A DNA stretch of 64,000 nt, taken from NCBI GenBank assembly GCA_018873225.1, contig JAEILZ010000004.1, forward strand, positions 3,844,001-3,908,000, read 5' to 3'. The notes below the pieces were generated by a model, which made no database searches, had not been told where the DNA came from, and saw only the letters and a list, made by a program, of their open reading frames with translations. Of the stretch, positions 55,067-64,000 are shown piece by piece. Source of the DNA: [Phialemoniopsis] sp. UDSM-2020 (taxonomy: Eukaryota > Ascomycota > Sordariomycetes > Thyridiales > Thyridiaceae). The position numbers and the translations under genes were made by a program. Numbering within the stretch: the first letter of the stretch is position 1; each line of letters begins with the position of its first letter.

Positions 55067-57438
55067 ATGACAACAGCGGAGGTTATGGAGTCCGATACGA
55101 CCGCGTCGGGCGTTACCAGCGTTCGAGGGGATGAGAAGCGAGATCTGGAGAAGGTTCAGCATGTCGAGGGCTCGCATACAGGCGGAGAAGGCCTCACAAC
55201 CCTGGACGGCAGTACCATCACGATGACCTGGAAGACGTGGGTTGTCATCTTTGTATGAGCATCCTTCTCATCCTGATGAAGGTTACTCTGTCGCTAATCA
55301 GTGTCGGCTGCCAGATTCTGTCATCTACCTTTGGCCTCTCATTCTGGCCGGTGCCCACGACTGCCGCTCTTCAGGGAAAGCTTGCTGCACAATTCGGCGG
55401 AGACCAGACCTTGGTCGGTTGGTACGGTAAGTGGAAAATACGAACCTTGCTTCACCCAATCACCTAGTTCTCTCGGACATAACTAACAGTGAGCTTGAAA
55501 ACAGTGCCCGCGTACACGACTGCAAATGCAATCGGTTTTCTGCTCGCTGGAACGTCAGTATCAACAGACAATTTGGCTAAATGGAAAGTTGCTAAACGCC
55601 TAATAGAAACTCTGACTTATTCGGCCGACGTCTATTTCTGATCGCTGGCAACGCCATATGCTGTGTCGGCTTCATTGTCTGCGCAACCGCTCACAACTCG
55701 AATCAGTTCATCGCCGGCCTGGGAATTTCTGGTTTTGGCGGAGGTTTCTGTCAGATGGCCATGTGCTCCATCCCAGAGTTGATGCCGAATAAGTATCGTC
55801 ACATCGGCATCTGTCTCTCGGACGGTTTCGTCTTCGTCATTGTGGTCATTGGACCTGTGGTCGGAAGGGTAACCTATACAATCCTTGACTTGCTTGTCTA
55901 CCCACCATCTAACACGCGTTTCTTAGTATGCTATCGATGCTGGTGCACGCAGCTGGCAGTACATCTACTGGGGCGGTTTCATCGCCCAATTTTTCTCTCT
56001 CGCCGGCATCACTCTTCTCTACCACCCACCTAAGCATCCCCGTGGTGTTCCATGGAAGGATGCCCTGAGAGGACTAGACTACGTCGGCGCTCTCCTCGTC
56101 ACGCCGGGTGTCTGCCTCACTCTGGTCGGTATCATCAACACCACTGTAAGTAATATACTTATCCTTGACAGCTTGGGCAGTCTATGCAACCCTGTTCTCT
56201 TCAGAATCATGGCACTGACAATCATTGGTGATACAGTTCAAGAAGTCTTCGGACGTAACAGTCGTTGCTCCTCTCTGTGCTGGCTTTGGTACACTGATAT
56301 TATTCGGCTTGTGGGAGACATTTTCCAAGTACGTCTCTCAGTGACACAAGCTTAACCAAGGCAGACTACTAAATATGCCACCAGGGTCAAATATCCCCTG
56401 TGCCCACCCCACATCTTCAGATACAACAACGGTCGCTCTTTCACTGCCCCCTTCGTCCTGGCATTCATTGGTAAGCTGATAGTATCACCAAGTGAGCCTC
56501 GGAGTAACAAAGCTAATCCTATTTCAAAGTTACCATGTTTTACTACGGCATCAACGTCATTTACCCCACCATGATCAACGTTTTCTACGGTACGTAGTTA
56601 CCCCGAGATTGACGACTGGCTGGCTTTGGCTGACAGAACTCGCGAAAAAGTGACTCCTGAAACGTCCCGATCCGAGGAGCTTCTCCTGACCCTCCCAGGC
56701 AACCTCGGTCTAGTCTTCGGTGCCATGTTGCTCATTTGTCTGGGCAATGTCTTTGGGCACTGGAAGTGGACGCTCATCACCTCATGGTGCGGTATGACTT
56801 TGTTTGGTGGTCTGCTGGCACTCGTCACCCCCGAGAACAAGGGCCTCATGATTGCCCTGGCTTTCCTGATGCAGACCTGCTTCGGCTGGGCTCAGTACGA
56901 GAGTGTTGCATTCACTCAGCTTGGTGTCCCCCAGGAGGAGCTAGGCATCTCTGGCGGTCTGGCCGGTGTGGCTCGCTATGCTGGAGGATCTTTGGCTCAA
57001 GCGATCTATGTGACAGTACTCACAAATACGCAGACGGAACGTGCTGCTACCACGGTACCAGCTGCAGCGGTTGCTGCCGGCCTTGACCCGAAATACGGCG
57101 CGGATGTCCTCGCTGCTTTTACGGGAGGAGCCGATGCGTTCAAGGCCATTCCCGGGATTGTAAGTTTTGACTCAACACTCTTTGGATACAACATCGGGAT
57201 TTTGCAATTACTGACTGTCTTTGTTTTACAGACTCCCGATATCATCGCTGCAGCCTCAAGCGCATTCAAGTGGTCCTATGCTCACGGCCTCAAGATCACC
57301 GCCCTTGTATCACTTGCATTCGCCGGTATCGGTCTCATCTGCTGCATTCTGTGCGAGAACATTGACCCGAAGATGAACAACAAGACGGAGATTTTCTTGG
57401 AGAATGATATCCACCACGACAAGAACAAGTACCACTAG
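55067..57438 (+). CDS. MFS transporter, TRI12/siderophore-pump-like
   Basis: Ten exons (55067-55252, 55315-55426, 55505-55553, 55607-55868, 55927-56145, 56237-56328, 56385-56470, 56530-56593, 56637-57159, 57232-57438) encode 599 residues, in frame. A 14-helix drug:proton antiporter type of major facilitator: WKTWVVIFILSSTFGLSFW begins helix 1; GTNSDLFGRRLFLIAGN is the family loop between helices 2 and 3; GLGISGFGGGFCQMA, VIGPVVGRYAIDAGARSW and ISGGLAGVARYAGGSLAQAIY are typical of the Tri12 group. It likely exports a toxic small molecule. The intron before exon 9 is only 43 bases and its donor (AC|GTAGTT) was chosen to keep frame. The last intron is in frame without stops, so retention would still be translated. 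An ATG at 54986 would add 27 residues. Confidence 0.9.
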
Positions 57439-58056
57439 TTGAGAGACCGGTTACACTGCTCACGCGTGGGTCAAAGCAATCTAGTCTGAACCCTGCATAT
57501 ACGATACAATGGTAGTGATTGGACAGTTATACAGGGTCCTGTTAATCCCCAGAAATACTATTGGTGTCGATGATTTAAAGTGTCTACATCTTCGAGACCG
57601 TTGCATATGTGCATAATGTCTGTTCACGGCTCTATTGAATACCGAGATGCACCGCATTCCCCAAGGACTGACTCTATTGAGCGAGGAATACGACAACACT
57701 GATTTCAAAGGGATAATGACAAAATTGCCACATCGAGGAGAGATTCAAACAAGTTCATTGGCTCGCTTGGGCCTTGACATACCAAAGTTGGAGCGGGTCC
57801 GTGAGGTCCGTAACAGAGGATTCTGGGGTTGCAGTTTACAAATCTTTGCGGGTTGGGTAAATTGTTTAGCCAGATTAGTCTGCATTCAGGGACATGGAGC
57901 GAAAGCGAAACCGCAACTCCTTTGCCTCCTAACTCCTCGCAACCTCAAGCGCAAGGGTGATGAAAAATCATATTAGTTGCTGATTTGGAACGTTGCTGGT
58001 TCCAACAATCTTCGTCTGACTGCATGTTTCATTCTTCTAAATTGACGAACTGAGCA
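57439..58056. other. intergenic, no gene seen
   Basis: About 620 bases between two plus-strand genes; only short unsupported frames. Confidence 0.45.
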
Positions 58057-59304
58057 ATGGTTCGTTTTACAGCTTTCGCCGCTTTGGCGGCTGTACTTCC
58101 CTTAACCGAAGCTCATTGTAAGAGAGGCTCTCATGACTTGCTTGTTCCTGGGGTTGTCTAACTGTTTGACAAGTTGCCTTTGTTCGCCTCGCTCATAACG
58201 GTGTATGGCAAGCCCCGACGCGGTATATTCGGTATGGCTCTTACAGCATCTTCGTGGATTGTCGTCTTCTTGCACTACTCGTCGTGCACGGCTAACATCA
58301 TTGAAAGCAACAAAACCGCTCCATTCGAGGAACCTTGGACCCCAAACACCAACGTGAACACCCGCAGGTATGTCGACCCGACCTACTGGACCGACATACC
58401 CGAGTCGGTGAGGTGCGGTCGCGACAACATGGCGCATGCCAACGCCACAGATGTCCTCGTTGTCAAGCCGGGAGACACCATTGAAGTCGGACATACGAGG
58501 CCGAGTCCAGAGGACTGGGATGGCCTTGTAGTCTGGGATAACTGTCCCGATAATCGAGGTGCCTGCGAGGTGCCTACATCGTGGAACCCTGACGTACGCC
58601 CGTCCCATTCCACATGTCCCGAATAAAACACCTGGACGTGTGTCATGTCGGACAAATATTGACCTAACGTTTCCGTAGGGTAAAATGGATTTCAATCATC
58701 CTGGGCCCCTCATGACACATCTGTCTAAGGTCCCGGACGGACAGGACGTGCATGAGTACGACGGCACGGGCGAGTGGGTGAAGATTCACACGCTTGGTGT
58801 CGAGTTGGATCCGTCTGCGAAGAAGCCCTGCCACTGGTTGCCCTACAACTATCAACAGATGCCAGCACGTGTAAGTACTTATCACCACGGACAAGTACAG
58901 TCTGCAAGACTAATGAGGTTCGAAAGTTCGTCTTCCAACTTCCAAAGCAGACTCCAGCAGGACAGTATCTCCTACGGATGGACCTGGTCTATACTGGATT
59001 CCACGACGAAGTGTTCACGAACGGCGCGGACCCTCAAATATACGCTACATGTGCACAGATCCAGGTCGAGAGCGAGACCACCGGGCCTCTCCCAAAGGGC
59101 ATCAAGATCCCCGAGGACCTTTGCAAGAACTGCACTGGTACGTCCGTCTACCCGTCCTGTTCAGAGCATTGGCTAAGCTTCCATATAGGCATGACGACGT
59201 CCTTGTCGATGTACAGGGAGGAGACTGTTGATGCCGATTATGTGTATCCTGGTGGCCCGTTGTGGGATGGAGAGACTCTTGTTCAAGACCGACCCAGCCT
59301 TTGA
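58057..59304 (+). CDS. AA9 lytic polysaccharide monooxygenase
   Basis: Six exons (58057-58117, 58174-58231, 58308-58593, 58679-58870, 58927-59137, 59189-59304) encode 307 residues. It is a secreted copper enzyme that oxidatively cleaves cellulose or other beta-glucans. The signal peptide ends TEA, leaving His20 as the mature N-terminal copper-binding histidine, as the histidine brace requires. The second brace His is His142 in FNHPGPLMTHL. The axial Tyr238 is in GADPQIYATCAQ with Gln236. PGGPLWDGE closes the domain as usual. There is no linker or CBM. Frame and both Cys pairs are consistent, so it should be active; regioselectivity cannot be read. Confidence 0.92.
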
Positions 59305-60580
59305 GTCGAGTCGCACAAATGCAGCGAGTGCGCCGCCCGGGTATCACAAGGTTTACTTTTTTTACGTCTGACTGCGCCTGCTGCAAGCCTCTGTAGCTGA
59401 AAGATGTCAATAATTTTCAAGCGCACTTCGAGTACTCTCCTGAACAGGGTGCATGCTTTGTTTCTCGTGAAGCATTCACCATATTGTTGGTAGCTCCGTC
59501 GAGCGGTGCTCAATTTGAGCTGCAAAACGAGCCTGGGCCGGTTGCAGCCTATGTAGGAATTATCTCTACGTTCAGCGGCGATGATTTCATCAGGAAAAGG
59601 GCGCATTGAACTCGAGATCGCCACGAAATGCGATATCTTCGAATGCAGCCATTCGTCCCATCCCATGTTAGATAACAAAACAGGGACACTGTCACAACTT
59701 GCCTTCGAATTAAATTTAGACATGATCTGATCAACCAGTAGTACAAGGCGAGGGTGTAGTGCAACACACCGAGCGGGATAGAAACCAGAGTCGCGAAAAT
59801 CTTCCGTCGACCTGGAATGGCGTGTGCCAGAGCTTATTCCTTGGAACGAGCGGATGTTGCCCAATGAGTGCCATGTATGATGACGTCCCCAACGTTGCCC
59901 CGCATAAGCGCCTGCGTTAAAGGGCATAGGGCGGGTTTTGCGAATTTCGGATGGTCTAGGCCATGTTGGTCTAGCGATGATCTCGTGTGCTTGCTCTGCT
60001 TGCCAACGGGCTCGAACCCCTGTTCGGATTGGCGGGCGGGTCAGTCCGCACCCTCGCCAGTCAATGTGCCTCTGATGTTGTTGGCCTGGCTCGACCGCTG
60101 GTCGGCGCAGTAAGGCTGAATCCGAGGACGCAGGAAAAGGGGCCGCGTATCGACGTTTTATGCGACCCGAATTCTGTTGCGCGCTATGACGATCGAGAGA
60201 ATCCTCGGGATTGGGAGAAATCAGCGATCCCTAAAATTGACAGCGCTTTGAGCAAGGCCTCGAAAATAGCTGCCGATTTTAAAATTGCTGCGCCGCATCT
60301 CGCCGCGCCGCGGGCCAATAGACTCGCCGTCAGCAACGGCCGCCTCTCCACATCGTGTACAAGGTTACGCTGCCGAGAAGATCCTTCTGGTTTCGGATCC
60401 TTGCTTGGGTTCAATTTTCCCATGTGGGTTCACGGTGCTGCCAAGGCTGACGGGCTTTGCTTTTCTGATCGTGCCCATCATGGCCTGCTTATCCCCCTCC
60501 TCTTCTCGTTTTCTTCCTCCGTCCTCTCAGTTGCTCGAGAGTTGTTCACGACCGCCTGTTCTGGCGCGACATCTGCTCAA
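59305..60580. other. intergenic, no gene seen
   Basis: About 1.3 kb. The frame of the next gene is open back to 59987 but lacks an ATG with a signal peptide until 60581. Pyrimidine-rich sequence around 60490-60520 (CCTCCTCTTCTCG) fits a promoter/leader. Confidence 0.45.
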
Positions 60581-61576
60581 ATGAGGTCCCTCATTGCTGG
60601 TCTCAGCGTCCTGGCGACGTTATGCTGTAGCACGTATGCGAGCGATGCGCCCGCCGCCGCCGCTCTTACCGACCGGGCGGCTGACGGCAAGCTGTCGCTG
60701 CCGCTCGACCAGCCGCTTCTGACCTTTGTCTACTCGACATCCACCCCCGACCCGAAGAACTGGATCGGCATCTACGACCTCGGCGGCGGCCCTATCAACG
60801 AGACTTACACCGGCGTGTCGTCGCTGCTGTGGCAGTACGCGCCGGAGTCGTCCGGCAAGGTCCAGATCGTGCCGACGGACGACAAGATGAAGGTCGACAA
60901 CTACTACGTCGCGTACTTCCTGGCCAAGGACGAGTACAATTGGCTGTCGGGACCCGTGCAGTTCCAGCTGCCGAAGGAGCCGTCCTCGAGCTCCAGCTCC
61001 AGCTCCAGCAGTTCGCAGAGCAGTACTGCAACATCATCCTCCTCGTCGACGAGCGCCGCGACGACTGCAGCGCAAACGACGCCCGCGTCGCAAACGACTG
61101 GCGCGACCTCATCGCCTAGCTCAACCGCTGCGCCATCGAAGAGCAGCAACGGCACGGCTCTGGGTGTGGGATTGGGCGTCGGTCTGGGTGTTGGCTTGAT
61201 GGGCATCGGCGGTCTGATCTTCTTCGCCATCCGACAGAGGAGGAAAAAGGCCGGGAAGGGAGTGGCGGAGATGGACAGCGGCGGCGACATGTACGGCGAC
61301 TACCGGCCCGGGAGCAACTACCAGTCTTCCGTGGGGGCGAGTCCGCAAGCACCCTATTACCCCGTCCAGCCGGGCGCCCCTGATCAGCAATACCAACAAT
61401 CATCTGTTTACCCGCCGAACACCCTTGGCCAGCAATACCAGCAATCGCCTGTCTATCCACCGAGCTTCCAACAAACACCAGTCGAGTACAAGGGCCCGGT
61501 CAGCGGCGCGCCTACAGAGCTGCCCGCCGGCAACATACCGACCGAGTTGCCAGCAGCCCCGGGCAAATGGCATTAA
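60581..61576 (+). CDS. single-pass surface protein with Ser-rich stalk
   Basis: Single exon, 331 residues. A signal peptide (MRSLIAGLSVLATLCCSTYA) precedes an extracellular domain of about 100 residues. That domain has PDPKNWIGIYDLGGGP and a LLWQYAP/YYVAYFLAKDEYNWLSGP end, which resembles the fibronectin-like N-domain of purple acid phosphatases and SKICH folds. A Ser/Thr stalk follows with an uninterrupted Ser run. One Gly/Val-rich membrane helix (about 187-211, LGVGLMGIGGLIFFAI) comes next, then a stop-transfer RQRRKKAGK and a cytosolic tail rich in Gln, Tyr and Pro with repeats of QQYQQSxVYPP. The architecture is like Wsc/Mid2 wall-stress sensors with a different head domain. Function is inferred from layout only. 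Confidence 0.85.
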   Translation: MRSLIAGLSVLATLCCSTYASDAPAAAALTDRAADGKLSLPLDQPLLTFVYSTSTPDPKNWIGIYDLGGGPINETYTGVSSLLWQYAPESSGKVQIVPTDDKMKVDNYYVAYFLAKDEYNWLSGPVQFQLPKEPSSSSSSSSSSSQSSTATSSSSSTSAATTAAQTTPASQTTGATSSPSSTAAPSKSSNGTALGVGLGVGLGVGLMGIGGLIFFAIRQRRKKAGKGVAEMDSGGDMYGDYRPGSNYQSSVGASPQAPYYPVQPGAPDQQYQQSSVYPPNTLGQQYQQSPVYPPSFQQTPVEYKGPVSGAPTELPAGNIPTELPAAPGKWH

Positions 61577-63298
61577 GGGATCCAAAAGTCCCCCGATGTC
61601 AGACTTCGCTTCGACATGAATATAATTTGACTTGTACATCCGGTTGTTATCAGAATGTGGTGGCTTGGGATTGGGCACGCACGTGGCGTCTGGAACAAGC
61701 CTGCGCGGCGGCTTGGTCTGCATCTGTACAACAATCAAACCAATGGTCTCCTTGCTTTCTGTATTTTCGCTGGAGGCAACTTGTTTTCTACTGCATAGAA
61801 GCGCCCCTATTCTATTCTAGCCTACTGCATACTATCTATTTTCTTCAAGTTCAAGAGAAGTAGACGGGCCAAAAGGTCCACATTGCTTAGTGACAATCTC
61901 CCCTGCGGGATCTCAACTTTGAAAAAGTAGGAGCAACAGCCCTTTCTGTTACAGGGGTAAGGATCGGGCTGGTCTCATAGCGTGTGATCAATAAGTTGTT
62001 CAATGCCGACGGACTCGAATCCGGCTAGACCAGGGCTTTCAGGGGTCTGCTATGTAGCCTATTGGGGGCCAATTTTGTCCTTAGAGCAAGGGTGTGATTC
62101 CTTCAAGGAGAGGATACGCTCACATTCAGACGATCTATTCCCAATACTGCAATATTGTGTAGTGTGTTCAATGAGAACAGTGTGAGACCATTCATTCACG
62201 GTGTCGCGAGGAGGACGCGTGCCTTGACCAAGCTCGTTACTGAAGAGGCCATGTCGACTGAGAACAAGATTCGGGCGGCACCGCATCTTAGTAGAGGCGT
62301 GTTCTGAGTATTGTCTCGACGATGTGTTGTACTGTCGAACAGCAAGTCAGGTTGACTGACATCCGAACTCTTCCGGAAGTAGAACCGGATCGGCCGGGGG
62401 AGCGATCGTTCTGGCAGATTCCATTGTGGTTGCTGTCTGCTTTCTTTCTTCCCATGCCAAGCATTGAGATCGCTCAAGGCCCCACGCAGCGATTCAAGCC
62501 TTCACTTTGCTTGGATCGAGGATCTGCACGCCTTACAGGGCATCGCCGAAACCAAGTCCATACCTAGGAAAAACAATGGTACTTATCGCGAACGATAGCT
62601 GGACTAATGCACTAACTAGCTATTTCGTGAGTGGCTGGGTATATGTTTTAGTCAGGGAAGCTGTGCTCTCAGCCGCACACTTGAGGTCTTGGAGAAGGTC
62701 AATTTAGTATGACAGCTCACATCCAGAGCACCCACCAACCCCATCCGCCCTGCCGATCAGTCACGCCATGTCGTCGCTCGAAGCGGTTAAGAACCAATAA
62801 CGCTTCATGTAAATTGCTAGCCTTACCGAGTGTCTGTTAGTGCCGGAAGTCGGTTGATTAGACTTTCTCGTGGAGATCATGAGGTAAGGTTTGGAACGTT
62901 CAAGTATTGATGTTGAGTCGATCACAGTCTCCGCAGTTGCTGAACCGTGAAACTTCCTGGACACACATCCGGGGAGGGCCAACTAGCTAGCTATCAGAGT
63001 CGATTTATTTAGTCGAGCACAACATTCAGCTTGGATCTTTGAGTATTCAAGTCAACAATGGCTCTTTACCACATGGTAGACTAGGTGGCATACTTCACGA
63101 AAATTCTGGTAAAAATGCAATTTTATTCGAAAAGAAGCAGCAGAGTGCCCACCCCGCTTTGTATTGCTCAAATTATCCCGCCCAACTCCAGTTGTTACAG
63201 TAAAGATATCAAATATAAGGTGATGACAAGAATGTAAAGAGTTTGAGACCAGGATCTTCCCACAGTCAAGTTTCCATGTGATGAGTAGTTACAAAGAT
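61577..63298. other. intergenic, no gene seen
   Basis: About 1.7 kb between convergent 3' ends. Only short frames without features. Confidence 0.45.
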
Positions 63299-63853
63299 CT
63301 AGATGATAGCGCCGGCCAAGGCCATGATAGCAGCACCAAAGCTGATGGCTACAGAGTTGCCACCCGCAGTGACCACAGCCGGTGTACTAGGCGACGAGGT
63401 AACAACGGCAGGTCCGGAACCCGCTGCAGGAGTGGCAGCTGCGACGGCATAACCGGAAGCCGAGTACGCGGCCACCGACGATTTCGGAAAGATGAGGGTC
63501 TTTGTGAGTGGAGCGCCGCCCTCGCCGCAGGCCGAGCAGCCTACAGCAGCAGCCGTGAAACCTGGTGGAGGAGCAGTCTCTGCAGCACCCCGGCACACCG
63601 GCTGTCCACAGGTCTGGGTGATGGTGTAAGCTTTGTCGACGAGGCCGGTAGGGCACAACTCCTGGTAGATGACTGTGTAGACCTGAGTGTAGGCGCCACC
63701 GGGAGCGGGCGCCGTCACGGTGATTTCAGGCAAAGTGGTAGTGCTGACACAGGGGTCGTTGGCCGCATTTTGTCGGGCATGGTGGGGAGTGGCTGCGTGT
63801 ACGAAGCCGGTCAAGCCGGCCGCAGCAACGGTAACGGCGGGAGAGAGCTTCAT
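63299..63853 (-). CDS. GPI-type small cell-wall protein
   Basis: Single exon, 184 residues. A signal peptide (MKLSPAVTVAAAGLTGFVHA) is followed by a short processed-looking segment (ATPHHARQ), then a Cys-containing region (NDPCVS, ELCPTG, TCGQPVCRG, CSACGEG; six Cys in all) and a Thr/Ala/Ser-rich stalk. The C-terminus is hydrophobic (ISFGAAIMALAGAII) after a small-residue GGNS site, as expected of a GPI anchor signal. Related fungal proteins are Cys-spaced wall proteins of unknown role. It is probably surface-exposed. Confidence 0.82.
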   Translation of the reverse strand: MKLSPAVTVAAAGLTGFVHAATPHHARQNAANDPCVSTTTLPEITVTAPAPGGAYTQVYTVIYQELCPTGLVDKAYTITQTCGQPVCRGAAETAPPPGFTAAAVGCSACGEGGAPLTKTLIFPKSSVAAYSASGYAVAAATPAAGSGPAVVTSSPSTPAVVTAGGNSVAISFGAAIMALAGAII

Positions 63854-64000
63854 TGCGGCGACGAAAAGAAACGAGGCAAAATGAATCTGTGCTCCGCAAG
63901 GTAGAAGAGACCCTTGGGTGTAGGGTGAGGGGTAGCAGAGGGTGCGCAGACAAGCACACGAAGAGGGGTGAGCGAGATGTAGGGCTTTTCACAATGCTAC

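Noticed and set aside
62003..62090. tRNA-like B-box on the minus strand (GGATTCGAGTCC)
   Set aside because: No matching acceptor stem, D-arm or anticodon loop could be drawn. Similar B-box-like words near 60010 and 40540 fail the same test.
1..64000. rRNA, CRISPR, transposon or polyketide/non-ribosomal synthase genes
   Set aside because: None was found by eye. The repeats seen are short tandem or in-gene repeats only.

Overview
The window looks like nuclear DNA of a filamentous ascomycete (Pezizomycotina, probably Sordariomycetes). Genes carry short GT-AG introns of about 45-90 bases and G/C-rich third codon positions. The families present also fit: HET-domain protein, UstYa-like (DUF3328) oxidase, Zn2Cys6 and C2H2 fungal regulators, AA9 polysaccharide monooxygenase, OPT transporter, mitochondrial Mn-SOD and GINS subunit Psf3. 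The class-level placement is inference. I rebuilt exon structures by hand; where all junctions kept frame and restored family motifs I give exon coordinates.

Layout. 0.6-9 kb is mostly housekeeping: a secreted alpha/beta hydrolase (-), Mn-SOD (-), Psf3 (+) and a seven-exon oligopeptide transporter (-). 9.9-14.5 kb holds a HET-domain gene with upstream ORFs and a Bcs1-like AAA ATPase. 15-29.3 kb is an accessory block: short-chain dehydrogenase, PAT-like acetyltransferase, small alpha/beta hydrolase, UstYa-like oxidase, a short secreted protein of four near-identical repeats, a Zn2Cys6 regulator, an intact but divergent beta-tubulin paralogue and a secreted amidase. 30.3-37.1 kb holds a secreted SGNH esterase and an SH3-RasGEF. 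About 11 kb (37.1-48.3 kb) shows no recognisable gene. 48.3-64 kb holds a small hypothetical gene, an alpha/beta hydrolase, a C2H2 regulator, an EthD protein, an MFS pump, an AA9 enzyme, a membrane-anchored Ser-rich surface protein and a GPI-type wall protein.

The most interesting part is 18.4-27.2 kb. The UstYa-like gene and the repeat-protein gene are divergent and share one promoter region. Together they have the two minimal parts of a fungal 'dikaritin' RiPP pathway: a secreted multi-repeat precursor with basic cleavage sites, and a membrane oxidase with two HxxHC motifs. A pathway-type regulator follows, and then a second-type beta-tubulin. Its differences from the usual fungal sequence include the T5 and H6-H7 loops, where ustiloxin- and phomopsin-class RiPPs bind. 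I propose a new peptide cluster with a resistant target copy. The gene content is seen in the sequence; product and resistance are inference.
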